64,000 nt of DNA, taken from positions 48,439-112,438 of the forward strand of contig CAJTLC010000011.1 of the NCBI GenBank assembly GCA_910576995.1. The letters are read 5' to 3'. The position numbers were made by a program, and so were the translations under genes. Below the pieces are notes generated by a model. That model made no database searches. It worked only from the letters and a program-made list of their open reading frames with translations, and had not been told where the DNA came from. Positions 8,300-16,243 of this stretch are shown piece by piece (the first letter of the stretch is position 1; each line of letters starts with the position of its first letter). This DNA comes from an uncultured Ruminococcus sp. (GTDB lineage: Bacteria > Bacillota > Clostridia > Oscillospirales > Ruminococcaceae).

Positions 8300-9748
8300 T
8301 CAGTAATACAGGCAGGGGTCGATTGAAGATTCTGCTATCTCCACATCAAGAAGAGGGAATTTTTCCTCAAGAACGCGGCGGAGTTCCTCAAGAACAAGAT
8401 TTTCGGTATGAAAATGACCGCAGTCGAAAAGGGTGAAATGCCTGTTATTGGCGTCTACCCATACATCGTGCTTGACATCGCCCGTAATCATGGCGTCGCA
8501 GCCTTTTTCAATTGCAAGATTTACAAGCGAACCTCCCGAACCTGAACAGATAGCGATTTTGGAAACAAAATTACTGCAATTTCTGTTCACCCGCAGATAT
8601 GCGCATCCGAATATTTTTTTTAGATAATACGCTAATTTATTAACTTTTACGCCGTCTATCAATTCTATTATCCAGCCAAGACTTCTGCCGTCTCCCAATT
8701 CTTCAAGAGAACGCATATTAGCGGAAATATCAAGAACTTCGGACAATTTTTTCACTATAACTCCGTTCGTTCCGCTGTGTGCAATGTCAAGATTCGTGTG
8801 CATACATATAGCTGCAATTCCCAGCCGCGACAAAATACAGGCAGGCGAATTGAAATCCAGTTTTTTCAGCGGTTCGAAGATCACGGGATGATGAGAAATT
8901 ATCAGCTTTGCTCCTTTGCAGCCTGCTTCAGCCGCAGCAGCCGCATCAATATCAAGGGTCAGCAAAACCTTTGAGCACGTCATATCATAATTATCGACAA
9001 GCATTCCGGAATTATCCCAACTTTCCTGCAAAGAAAACGGATATTTGCTGTTCAGGAAACTGTAGATCTCATTAATATCAACTTCCTCAGTGCCGCGCGT
9101 CATGCGCTCGCTCATTGCACAATAGTGAACAGCCGCGTCGATCATTCCTGCACGCTCCAAAGCTTTACCCTTTTTCGCAAGGCGAGCGGCTTCTTTTTCA
9201 CGGTACATCGCTCCGAACTCGTCGTTCTCAAAAAATCCCTCGCGCGCTTCAAAGCCCGTGATCATCCATGGCAGACCGCTGATTTTTTCAGCGCGCATAA
9301 TAATATAAAGTTTTCCGCCGTCATTTGCGACTTTTTCCTCCATAATTTTGTAATCGTGTCTGCCGAGCCACTTTCTCAGATAGCTGATCTTGCTCATAGG
9401 CTGCAAGATCAAATTCGTACCGACTTTGATCTTATCCGTACCGCGCAGAATATCAGCAATAGTTTCACCGCCCATTCCGGCAATAACTATGTCGGAAACG
9501 CCGTCGAGATCGACATTTTCAACGCCGTCGGACTTTACAAGACTGATCATATCCGAAACGCCGTATTTTTCAATATTTTTTCGGGCAGCGTCAAGAGGTC
9601 CGTCTTTTATATCGGAAGCGATAACCTTTTCACATTTTCCCGATCTGATCAATTCCACCGCAAGATAAGCATGATCGGTACCAACGTCGCAGACGATACC
9701 CTTTCCGCTGATCATTTCGGCGCATATTTCAAGTCTGTTATCCAGCAT
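8300..9748 (-). CDS. Fusion protein: TrmK tRNA (adenine22-N1)-methyltransferase plus Nif3/DUF34
   Basis: 482 residues from ATG 9748, preceded by GGAGGG; upstream in-frame starts lack such a site. Residues 1 to about 210 are TrmK: MLDNRLEICAEMI, SAM motif VCDVGTDHAYLAVEL, and ILQPMSKISYLRKWL. Residues from about 225 to the end are a Nif3/DUF34 dinuclear-metal protein (YSFLNSKYPFSLQESWDNSG, AKLIISHHPVIFEPLKKL, and CMHTNLDIAHSGTN). In many Firmicutes these are two adjacent genes (yqfN and yqfO); here one uninterrupted frame joins them. TrmK makes m1A22 in tRNA, while Nif3 function is unsettled. A joining mutation or sequencing error at the boundary is the main alternative. Confidence 0.88.
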   Translation of the reverse strand: MLDNRLEICAEMISGKGIVCDVGTDHAYLAVELIRSGKCEKVIASDIKDGPLDAARKNIEKYGVSDMISLVKSDGVENVDLDGVSDIVIAGMGGETIADILRGTDKIKVGTNLILQPMSKISYLRKWLGRHDYKIMEEKVANDGGKLYIIMRAEKISGLPWMITGFEAREGFFENDEFGAMYREKEAARLAKKGKALERAGMIDAAVHYCAMSERMTRGTEEVDINEIYSFLNSKYPFSLQESWDNSGMLVDNYDMTCSKVLLTLDIDAAAAAEAGCKGAKLIISHHPVIFEPLKKLDFNSPACILSRLGIAAICMHTNLDIAHSGTNGVIVKKLSEVLDISANMRSLEELGDGRSLGWIIELIDGVKVNKLAYYLKKIFGCAYLRVNRNCSNFVSKIAICSGSGGSLVNLAIEKGCDAMITGDVKHDVWVDANNRHFTLFDCGHFHTENLVLEELRRVLEEKFPLLDVEIAESSIDPCLYY

Positions 9749-9821
9749 TTTTCCCTCCATAAAATCAGGCGTGCCGAAATACGACACGCCATATTCTTCG
9801 CCGCTATTGCAAATACAGCGA

Positions 9822-10022
9822 TTATTTATTTGCAAAATGCTCGTTAAGCTTTTTTACAAGTTCATCCGGATCTGTTCCATGAACTGCGCAGGCTTCTTCA
9901 ATCGATTCTCCTCTTGAAGCAGGACAGCCGAGACAATGCATTCCCATTTCGAGAAAATAAGGCGCAACCTCAAAATCGGCGTCAAGAATATCTCCGATAA
10001 TAGTATCCTTTGTAATTTCCAT
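9822..10022 (-). CDS. DUF1858 domain protein (redox disulfide type)
   Basis: 66 residues, essentially one DUF1858 domain. It begins with a strand-helix typical of the family (TKDTIIGDILDADFEVAPYF) and has the CLGC motif in MGMHCLGCPASRGESIEEAC. The family is described as hybrid-cluster-protein-associated or metal/redox disulfide; its substrate is unknown. ATG 10022 follows AAAGGAAG. It is the probable first gene of the minus-strand run leading into trmK-nif3. Confidence 0.85.
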   Translation of the reverse strand: MEITKDTIIGDILDADFEVAPYFLEMGMHCLGCPASRGESIEEACAVHGTDPDELVKKLNEHFANK

Positions 10023-10155
10023 ATCAGTAACTTCCTTTCCTGTTTTAAGGTGAATTTCAGTATTTCCCTGATTTTCACCACATAATCATAAAAATAGAGT
10101 TGAATTGTTTAAAATACAACGAACATACCGCATACCAAGTATAAAAAATGGATGA

Positions 10156-10181
10156 CTTTCCCCCAATTCTATGGGGGAAAG
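10156..10181 (-). terminator. Terminator after the zinc-ribbon gene
   Basis: A perfect 9-bp stem (CTTTCCCCC at 10156-10164, GGGGGAAAG at 10173-10181) is followed on the minus strand by a short T-rich run (CATTTTTTATAC). It lies 40 bases past the zinc-ribbon stop and separates it from the DUF1858 operon. Confidence 0.75.
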
Positions 10182-10221
10182 GCATTTCATTCTCTTGGAA
10201 CGCCTGCGCGCTCCTCACTTA

Positions 10222-10497
10222 TCAGTCCTGATTAAGACGTGCGAAACAATCGCTGCAATAAACAGGTCTGCCGTCCTTAGGTTCAAACGGAACTTTCGCC
10301 TCGCCGCCGCAGGTAGCGCATACACCTGTATACATTACGCGCTCGCCTCTGCCTGAATTTTTTCTTGCGTCACGGCAGCTCTTGCATCTCTGAGGCTCAT
10401 GAGTAAGTCCTTTTTCAGCGTAAAATTCCTGTTCTCCTGCTGTAAAAACAAATTCGTTTCCGCACTCCTTGCAAATTAATGTCTTGTCCTCGTACAT
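10222..10497 (-). CDS. Small zinc-ribbon protein (CxxC-x17-CxxC type)
   Basis: 91 residues with three paired-Cys blocks: CKECGNEFVF, CKSCRDARKN and CATCGGEAKVPFEPKDGRPV ending in CSDCF. These fit the zinc-ribbon/CxxC-x17-CxxC family found in many Firmicutes. Such proteins are presumed cytoplasmic metal-binding proteins; no activity is established. The gene starts 28 bases after the tRNA-like sequence and is likely cotranscribed with it and with the sigma factor. Confidence 0.8.
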   Translation of the reverse strand: MYEDKTLICKECGNEFVFTAGEQEFYAEKGLTHEPQRCKSCRDARKNSGRGERVMYTGVCATCGGEAKVPFEPKDGRPVYCSDCFARLNQD

Positions 10498-10524
10498 TTT
10501 TGAATACCTCGCTTATTTTGATTT

Positions 10525-10603
10525 GGACCTCGGACGGACTCGCACCGCCACCTTTGATAACCGCAATGATAATCAACGCTCTTATTAATTAAGCTACACG
10601 GTC
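10525..10603 (-). tRNA. Atypical tRNA-like sequence (probably non-decoding)
   Basis: Read on the minus strand, the 79 bases show a tRNA plan. The acceptor arm GACCGTG pairs with CGAGGTC (one mismatch, one wobble). T8-A9 is followed by a D-arm GCTT...GAGC, and the T-arm is GGCGG-TGCGAGT-CCGTC. Deviations are severe: the D-loop AATTAATAA lacks the GG pair, T-loop base 55 is G, the anticodon arm is 23 bases instead of 17, and no CCA is encoded. If the anticodon stem is extended to eight pairs (one T-T mismatch), the 7-base loop is CATTGCG, which lacks U33 and a purine at 37. Its 5' end overlaps the stop codon of the sigma-factor gene by two bases. It could be a decayed tRNA or a specialised one. 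Confidence 0.4.
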
Positions 10604-11201
10604 ATTTTTTATTTAAGTACGCTTTGAGTTTTCTTCTCGATCTCTGCATAGCGTTATCGACAGATTTTACCGATATGCCAAGTTTTTCAGCAATCTGAGC
10701 ATAACTCAGACCTTGAATATGGCAATAAAATATCTGTCTCTCCGCGTCGGAAAGAATATTATCAACGGCGTACCATAATTCGGAATAAAACTCTTTATTA
10801 ATATAAATACTCTCGGGAGTTTCCTCCTCCGATAGGGAATCTGCTGAAATACCGTCAAGACTTTCGCAGGGAACAGGGCATTTTTTTGCTCTCGCCGCAT
10901 AGGAACGCATTCTGTTTGTAATGCAGACCTCGGCGAAAGTTGAAAATTTAAAACCTCTTCCCATGTCAAATGAAGCAATTGCCTTTAGGAGTCCCATCAG
11001 TCCCTCTTGACGCAAATCATCCGCGTCAATATCGGAAGTCGAAATAAATTCCGCCTTAATAAAAATAAACTTTAAATAGCGGATAACGAGAGAATTACAA
11101 GCTGACTTATCGTTTTTTGCCATTGCAGCCAGTTCTTCGTCGGTTTTACCTTCGTTCAAATTGAAATCCAAATCAAGCAAGATATTCCACCCAACAATCA
11201 A
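10602..11201 (-). CDS. Sigma-70 family RNA polymerase sigma factor, SigH-like
   Basis: Up to 199 residues. Region 2 is visible as DADDLRQEGLMGLLKAIASF followed by STFAEVCITNRMRSY. Region 4 is visible as LSDAERQIFYCHIQGLSYAQ followed by IAEKLGISVKSVDNAMQRSR. The overall form resembles clostridial sporulation sigma factor SigH. The start is uncertain: the longest frame begins at a TTG (11201), and another TTG at 11180 is preceded by GGGTGG. The gene stands directly before the tRNA-like sequence. A SigH identity would need phylogeny, and a stationary-phase or competence role is only inferred. Confidence 0.82.
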   Translation of the reverse strand: MIVGWNILLDLDFNLNEGKTDEELAAMAKNDKSACNSLVIRYLKFIFIKAEFISTSDIDADDLRQEGLMGLLKAIASFDMGRGFKFSTFAEVCITNRMRSYAARAKKCPVPCESLDGISADSLSEEETPESIYINKEFYSELWYAVDNILSDAERQIFYCHIQGLSYAQIAEKLGISVKSVDNAMQRSRRKLKAYLNKK

Positions 11202-11205
11202 AACA

Positions 11206-11230
11206 GGGCGTCAGCGTTGATCTAACGCCC
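11206..11230 (-). terminator. Possible terminator after the DivIVA-like gene
   Basis: GGGCGT (11206-11211) and ACGCCC (11225-11230) form a GC-rich hairpin followed on the minus strand by TGTTTTGATTG. It lies 80 bases past the stop of the coiled-coil gene and directly before the sigma-factor start, so incomplete termination would feed the sigma gene. Confidence 0.45.
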
Positions 11231-11311
11231 CATATACGGTTTTATAAAGAGTGTGTTCTAAACGCTCGGCAGTCCGAAATTCCGAACCGCCGGGCAAAAT
11301 TAATTTTTGAT

Positions 11312-12955
11312 TTAATTACTATCCTTTGCAGCCTCTTCTTCCGCAGCCTTAAGAAGTTCTGACATATCGAAGTTAAAGCTGCTTACGGGCTTTTTCGGAG
11401 CGGGCTTAGCGGATTCATGAGCAGGTGCAGGCGGAGGAGTCTGCGGCTTATTGAAGCTGTTTGCGCTGCCCTGATTGTAAGAACCGCCGGTTACCTTTGC
11501 AAAAGGGTCGTTCTGGGGAGTTTCCTTTTCAGGAGTCGGAGCGACGGAAGCCTGTCTCTTGCTAAAATTATCAGCATTATTCGCAGCGTTTCTGAAATCT
11601 GCATTCGAAGCGGAAGGAGTCTTTGCGGCATTGAAATTAGCCTTTGGGATTTCGGCACGCTTGACAGTATTCTCATCATTTGGTTCAACCGCCTTGCGAG
11701 CCTCTCCGATTATCGTCTGAGCCTCGTTCATCTTATCAGACGCCTGACTTGTAAGTCTGTTTATAGTATTTGTAAGATCGCTGAACTTAACATTAACGCT
11801 TTCGATTTCGTTGAGAAGCATACTGCGAACTGTCGCGGACATTTCGTTCAGCTTATCTACCTTGACATTAGCCTCGTCAACGGCAGCCTTAGCCTGATCG
11901 TTAGCGTCCCTGATAGTTTTTTCAGCCGTTTTGTTAGCTTCTTTGATAGTCTTTTCAGCCGACATATTAGCTTCGAGAACGACTTTTTCAGCCTTTTCGG
12001 AAGCTTCTTTAGTTGTTTTTGCAGCTTCCTGTTCAGCCTGAATCTTAAGCTGTGAAACGGTTTTCTGCGCTTCCGCAAAAAGCGAACCCATAAGAGCGGC
12101 AGGATTATTTGCATTTTCTCTTAACTGAACGATCTCATCGTTCAGTCCCTTGATCTCGCCGTTAAGTTTTTCAATTTCCTCGTCCTTTTTAGCGGCAGCG
12201 GCATTTTCTTTGGTAAGCTGCTCGATCTTGCTGTCCTTATCAGCAGATTCCTTGATCTTTGCTTCAAGTTCCGCAGACTTAGCCTTAACTTCGGCAACGG
12301 TCTTTTCAAGTTCCAGCTTCAGTTTTGCGAGTTCTTCTGCCGCAGCCTTATTTTCAGCAGAAGCAGCAGGCTTTGCGCCATTAGCTGAAGCAGCTTTCTT
12401 TTCTGCCTCGGCAGCCTTCTTTTCAGCGTCTGTAACCTTCTGAGCTGCCATTCTGAGCTGCGACCTGAGATTCTCGATCTCCTTTTTAGCGGCGTCCGCG
12501 GCAACCTGAGCCTGAGCATTATTTGAAGGAGCAGCGCCTGAATTAGCATTTGCTCTTTCGTTGGCTATTCTAAGCTGAGCCTTGAGATTCTCGATCTCCT
12601 TTTTAGCAGCGTCGAGAGCGGCCTGAGTCTGAGCGTTGCCTGCGGCAGGCGCAGCAGCGGCGGCAGGACCTCCTGCTCTCAGCTTAGCTATCTGTCCCTG
12701 AAGTTCTTCATTTTCTTTTTTAGCGGCTCTGAGAGCGTTATTTGAAGCGTTGAGTTTTTCTTGAAGATTATCGACCTGATTTCTATATTTTATCAACTCT
12801 TGGGGATCGGCAGGCTTCTGACCGCTTGCATTCTTTAACTCGTCCTCAAGAGACTGAATTTTTGAATTCAATTCGTCAAGATACGTTAAAACATCCTCTT
12901 TTACAAATCCCTTTTGACCTATCTTAGTTTCTCTTAAAACTGTGGGTTGATCCAT
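11312..12955 (-). CDS. DivIVA-like N-terminus with long Ala/Lys/Glu coiled coil
   Basis: 547 residues. The first ~45 residues (MDQPTVLRETKIGQKGFVKE followed by DVLTYLDELNSKIQSLEDEL) resemble the DivIVA/GpsB membrane-targeting head. A near-continuous coiled coil rich in A, K and E follows to about residue 400, with approximate internal repeats such as AAKKEIENL and AEKTIKEAN. A low-complexity Asn/Pro/Ala tail ends in FNFDMSELLKAAEEEAAK. No transmembrane segment or signal peptide is seen. Its place directly downstream of ftsZ suggests a division or polar scaffold role, as for DivIVA/SepIVA-type proteins, but that is inference from context and the head region. Confidence 0.65.
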   Translation of the reverse strand: MDQPTVLRETKIGQKGFVKEDVLTYLDELNSKIQSLEDELKNASGQKPADPQELIKYRNQVDNLQEKLNASNNALRAAKKENEELQGQIAKLRAGGPAAAAAPAAGNAQTQAALDAAKKEIENLKAQLRIANERANANSGAAPSNNAQAQVAADAAKKEIENLRSQLRMAAQKVTDAEKKAAEAEKKAASANGAKPAASAENKAAAEELAKLKLELEKTVAEVKAKSAELEAKIKESADKDSKIEQLTKENAAAAKKDEEIEKLNGEIKGLNDEIVQLRENANNPAALMGSLFAEAQKTVSQLKIQAEQEAAKTTKEASEKAEKVVLEANMSAEKTIKEANKTAEKTIRDANDQAKAAVDEANVKVDKLNEMSATVRSMLLNEIESVNVKFSDLTNTINRLTSQASDKMNEAQTIIGEARKAVEPNDENTVKRAEIPKANFNAAKTPSASNADFRNAANNADNFSKRQASVAPTPEKETPQNDPFAKVTGGSYNQGSANSFNKPQTPPPAPAHESAKPAPKKPVSSFNFDMSELLKAAEEEAAKDSN

Positions 12956-13197
12956 GATTGCACTCCGTTCCCCGCAGCCATCTGCGGATTAATTATTTAC
13001 TGCTTACAGTTTCTTCTCATATGCGGCGAAGAAAGATTGCAAATTCGAAAAGCAGTATTAAGGAAAAAAATACCCTTTTAATAATTATAACATATATTCA
13101 TAATTGTTTCAATTATAAAAAACGTAGAAAATGGTCTTAATTTTTTAGCGATTTTCACCATAAACTATATGATAACAAACAAGTTCTATAACAAATC

Positions 13198-13224
13198 AAG
13201 GCGACTGTCTTCCACAGCCGCCTT
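13198..13224 (-). terminator. Terminator after ftsZ
   Basis: An 11-bp stem with one mismatch (AAGGCGACTGT at 13198-13208, ACAGCCGCCTT at 13214-13224) stands 12 bases after the ftsZ stop on the minus strand, followed by GATTTGTTATAG. The T-run is weak. Confidence 0.6.
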
Positions 13225-13236
13225 TATTACATAAAA

Positions 13237-14361
13237 TCAGTTGCCAAGTATTTTAAGTATATCATCAAGATCGTAATCCTGACTTGTCTGAGGCTGTCTT
13301 GCGGCAGCGTGCTGATCATTGATTCCCAAACCTTCTATAAGCGGATTATCGATCTGGATAACCTCCTCCTCAGCAGGAGTTTCTTCCTCTTCAACAGGAG
13401 CGTCGGGATCGTCGAATCCAGCGGCGATAACGGTAATAGTCATCTCATCCTGCATATCGTCCTTGAAAGCAGTACCGAAGATGAATTCTACATCGTCCGC
13501 AGCCGTATCTGTGATCATCTTTGTAGCGGCGTCAACATCGGAGGAAAGAATATCCTCGGACATAGCGATATTGATAAGAAGTCTCTTTGCTCCCGAAATG
13601 GAAGTTTCGAGCAGCGGGCTGGATATTACAGCATTTGCAGCTTCCTTTGCCTTGTCCTTGCCCGAACCGTGACCGATAGCCATATGAGCGTAGCCTGCGC
13701 CTCTCATGATAGTTGAAACGTCGGCGAAGTCAAGGTTTATGTAGCCTTCTTCAACAATAAGATCTGAGATGCTCTTAACACCTGTTTTGAGGATATCGTC
13801 GGAAAGCGAGAACGACTGCTTCATAGTAAGCTGCTGTTTGCCTTCGAGAAGCTTTTCGTTAGGGATAACAATAAGCGAATCAACGTATTTTCTGAGTTCT
13901 GCAATACCTTTTTCAGCCTGCGCCATCTTCTGCTCTCTCTCGAAGAGGAAAGGCTTCGTAACGACAGCTACTGTAAGTATATCCATTTCCTTTGCGATTT
14001 TCGCAACAACGGGAGCAGCTCCAGTACCCGTACCGCCGCCCATTCCGGCAGTAATAAAAATCATATCCGCGCCTTTAAGATGCGCCTCTATCTCATCTCT
14101 GTTTTCTTCGGCGCTGCGCTGACCTATTTCGGGTTTGTTTCCTGCGCCTCTTCCCTTTGTAAGCTTTGCGCCTATCGGGATTCTTGTAGTAGCCTTGGAT
14201 TTATTGAGCGCCTTGGCGTCGGTATTTACAGCGATATATTCAATATTGCTGACACCTGAATCCACCATACAATTTACAGCGTTTCCGCCGCCTCCGCCGA
14301 CACCTATAACCTTTATATTTACATCGGGTTCCATTGCTTCCTCGTAATTAAAATCTGACAT
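13237..14361 (-). CDS. ftsZ: Cell division protein FtsZ
   Basis: 374 residues from ATG 14361, which has AGGAGG at proper spacing; a longer frame to 14388 lacks one. The tubulin-like GTPase motif GGGTGTG is present (AGMGGGTGTGAAPVVAKI), as are NTDAKAL and the T7-loop region NLDFADVSTIM. FtsZ polymerises at mid-cell into the Z ring. After residue 320 there is an acidic linker (EEEETPAEEEVIQ) and a final DYDLDDILKILGN. This tail occupies the place of the conserved C-terminal peptide but is not the usual DIPxFLR form. No ftsA gene adjoins it. Confidence 0.97.
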   Translation of the reverse strand: MSDFNYEEAMEPDVNIKVIGVGGGGGNAVNCMVDSGVSNIEYIAVNTDAKALNKSKATTRIPIGAKLTKGRGAGNKPEIGQRSAEENRDEIEAHLKGADMIFITAGMGGGTGTGAAPVVAKIAKEMDILTVAVVTKPFLFEREQKMAQAEKGIAELRKYVDSLIVIPNEKLLEGKQQLTMKQSFSLSDDILKTGVKSISDLIVEEGYINLDFADVSTIMRGAGYAHMAIGHGSGKDKAKEAANAVISSPLLETSISGAKRLLINIAMSEDILSSDVDAATKMITDTAADDVEFIFGTAFKDDMQDEMTITVIAAGFDDPDAPVEEEETPAEEEVIQIDNPLIEGLGINDQHAAARQPQTSQDYDLDDILKILGN

Positions 14362-14558
14362 TTTGAAACTCCTCCTATTTTTACTCAAACTGCGTCTTAC
14401 AAATTCAAGTCATAAATACACTTATTATTTTATCATATTTCGCAGTTTATTTCAAGTGCAATATCTATTTTTTTTATTTTCCGCACTTTGCACAAACAAT
14501 TAACATTTGACCAATGCATTTTGCATATTTTCGTCATCAAAGCCTTTTCAGCCAAATT

Positions 14559-14720
14559 TAGAACTTGTTAATAGACGATTTACGCTGATTTTCGAGAATA
14601 ATTCTGACGAGTAAAAGACAAAAAAGTGATAGCATACTGTCGTATGGCGAACTTTTTAACGCAGTCATCGTCGGAATTTTCCAAAAAAACGCGCGCAGCG
14701 TCTATTGATACATGTTCTTA
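14559..14720. repeat. TA-flanked palindromic element, copy F
   Basis: 162 bp between ftsZ and ftsQ, in a 367-base intergenic region otherwise without features. Left end TA-GAACTTGTTAATAGACG pairs with the right end (inverse TAAGAACATGTATCAATAGACG less two mismatched bases). Inner arms TTCTGACGA and TCGTCGGAA nearly pair. The centre ATAGCATACTGTCGTATGG matches, inverted, the core of copies H and I, so this element links the two sub-families. Confidence 0.7.
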
Positions 14721-14728
14721 TAAGCGAT

Positions 14729-15709
14729 TTACTGGAATATATTCTGAGTATACGTCTGAACCGGATTAGAATATCCTATACCCGGAATTGTTGTATCCGC
14801 ATATCCCGTAACTGCTCCGGCATTACCGTAAGCGGCAGTCGTGACCGTCTCCGTTGTAACTGGCATTCCAAACTGATCCGTAACTGTGGGGGCAGTTGTC
14901 GTAACCGCGCTGTTAGTCACCTCGTTTGAACTTCTGAAACTGCACTGATTCGTTCCGATCATCGTAAGATAACCGGTTTTGCCTTTGATCGTTTCGTCGT
15001 TCATAACATTCTGGGCAAGATCGAGCTTATAATCGACGTCGCTCCAGTTGCCCATTTTAAATACCATACCGTTGCGATAATTGACGATAATATCATATTC
15101 GTTGCTTATATCTATCGAAGCGATCTGCGTATTGTCGTCCCTGTCAAAACGGCTGATCATCTGAGTAAACGCGTCATATTTATTCTGATTTTTAGAACTC
15201 AGATATTTTCCGGCAGTTATTTCGGAAGGCTCAAGACCATATATGACAGGAATATTTTCCGTATCGGAATAGAAATCATTATCTGAAAGAATTTTTCCCT
15301 GACGGCTGACCAGCAAAACGCCGCTGTCGTGCTGAATATTATAAGCAGGTATGCATCGCGTAACATTAATGCGCAGCGTTGACGGAAAATCCCTCTTCAC
15401 CTCGGCGGTTTCAACATAGATAAGCTTGTCCAAGATCTGCTTCTCAGCTTTTTTGACCTTAAGCCGCAGCATATTATCTCCTGCGCGAATTCCCGAAGCT
15501 TCCACTATTTCCATATAGGAATACGTTTCGGATTCGCCCGATATAACGATCTCATCAATATTGAACAAAAATGTAAAGCACATTGTAAAGCCGATAGTCG
15601 CCACAAGAATGAAGACGACAAAGGCGTATAAGCTGTTCATACGCCGTCTGCGCCGCATACGCTTTCCGCTGTTTTTTCGGGTTATATTGGTTTTATCCAC
15701 GTCGTTCAT
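14729..15709 (-). CDS. ftsQ: Division protein FtsQ/DivIB (POTRA domain)
   Basis: 326 residues. Short basic cytoplasmic start (KRMRRRRRMNS), one transmembrane helix (about 28-50), then an extracytoplasmic POTRA domain starting at NIDEIVISGE with YSYMEIVEASGIRAGDNMLR, followed by the beta domain (LRINVTRCIPAYNIQ). It bridges late division proteins FtsL/FtsB and the septal synthase. A Thr/Val-rich tail (about 265-326) is longer than usual. It lies between murA and ftsZ, as in many Firmicutes, but is separated from both by palindromic elements, so cotranscription is unsure. Confidence 0.9.
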   Translation of the reverse strand: MNDVDKTNITRKNSGKRMRRRRRMNSLYAFVVFILVATIGFTMCFTFLFNIDEIVISGESETYSYMEIVEASGIRAGDNMLRLKVKKAEKQILDKLIYVETAEVKRDFPSTLRINVTRCIPAYNIQHDSGVLLVSRQGKILSDNDFYSDTENIPVIYGLEPSEITAGKYLSSKNQNKYDAFTQMISRFDRDDNTQIASIDISNEYDIIVNYRNGMVFKMGNWSDVDYKLDLAQNVMNDETIKGKTGYLTMIGTNQCSFRSSNEVTNSAVTTTAPTVTDQFGMPVTTETVTTAAYGNAGAVTGYADTTIPGIGYSNPVQTYTQNIFQ

Positions 15710-15731
15710 CCTATACTCCTCTCTATTCTAA

Positions 15732-16048
15732 TACTAATCTTTGATCGGTTCAATGAAAAGATTTGTCGATCGGCGTTGACTGATCGAGGTAAACGACAGC
15801 AGGCGGGCTATCGCCCTCCAAAGTCGTTTGACGACGAGAAGTGAACGCATAGCGGCGAAGATTTTCATTGGTTCGATTAGGGCTTGTTTGAAAAATAGCA
15901 TTTCGGAAAATGCACAGAAATTACTGTATGTTAGGAGAGAATCCGAAGGCAGGATGTCGCCTGACAAGGATTTTCGACGACGCAGACAGTAATTTATAGG
16001 CGTTTTGACGAATGTATGGATTTTTCAAACAAGCCCTAAAGATTAGTA
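15732..16048. repeat. Palindromic element G1, interrupted by element G2
   Basis: Outer ends ATACTAATCTTTGATCGG and its near inverse flank the region. The right arm is split: after TTTTCATTGGTTCGATTA comes a whole second element (15878-16038), then AAAGATTAGTAT resumes. Removing the insert with one TA restores an arm that pairs with the left one (ATACTAATCTTT, then GATCGGTTCAATGAAAA against AATCGAACCAATGAAAA). The centre carries GGCGGGCTATCGCCCT, like copies A and B. It is part of the 534-base gap between ftsQ and murA. Confidence 0.8.
15878..16038. repeat. Palindromic element G2, nested inside G1
   Basis: 161 bp with TA at each end and terminal inverted repeats TAGGGCTTGTTTGAAAAAT / ATTTTTCAAACAAGCCCTA (perfect). 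It lies within the right arm of G1 with TA on both sides, as expected for insertion with TA target duplication. The inner arms GAAATTACTGT and ACAGTAATTT also pair. No ORF is seen. Confidence 0.85.
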
Positions 16049-16177
16049 TAAAACACACCAGTCTTTCAGGCAGAAATTCCGTCTGTCTGCGTTGTCCTCC
16101 TCACCATACGACAGTATGCTTTCGTCGTCCGCCTTGACATACGAAATTTCTGCCTGCAATCTTTGTTGCATTTTATA
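16047..16177. repeat. Palindromic element H (CATACGACAGTATG-core family)
   Basis: 131 bp abutting G1. Ends TATAAAACACACCAGTCTTT and the inverse of TATAAAATGCAACAAAGATT frame shared arms CAGGCAGAAATTCCGTCTG and CATACGAAATTTCTGCCTG. The core CCTCCTCACCATACGACAGT (continuing ATGC) is nearly the same as that of element I at 26752, 10 kb away in the same gene cluster. Confidence 0.75.
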
Positions 16178-16243
16178 CTTGACTCTCCTATAAGCTGCGA
16201 ACAGTATCGCACCGTCCGCAGCATGATCGTTCAAACCTATATC

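Noticed and set aside
12150..12443. Ser/Ala-rich plus-strand ORF opposite the coiled-coil gene
   Set aside because: Produced by reading Lys/Glu/Ala codons in reverse; no start signal.
16043..16234. Short minus-strand ORF in the gap between murA and ftsQ
   Set aside because: It lies across palindromic element H and has no ribosome binding site; its sequence is similar to a spurious ORF over element I, as expected from the shared core.
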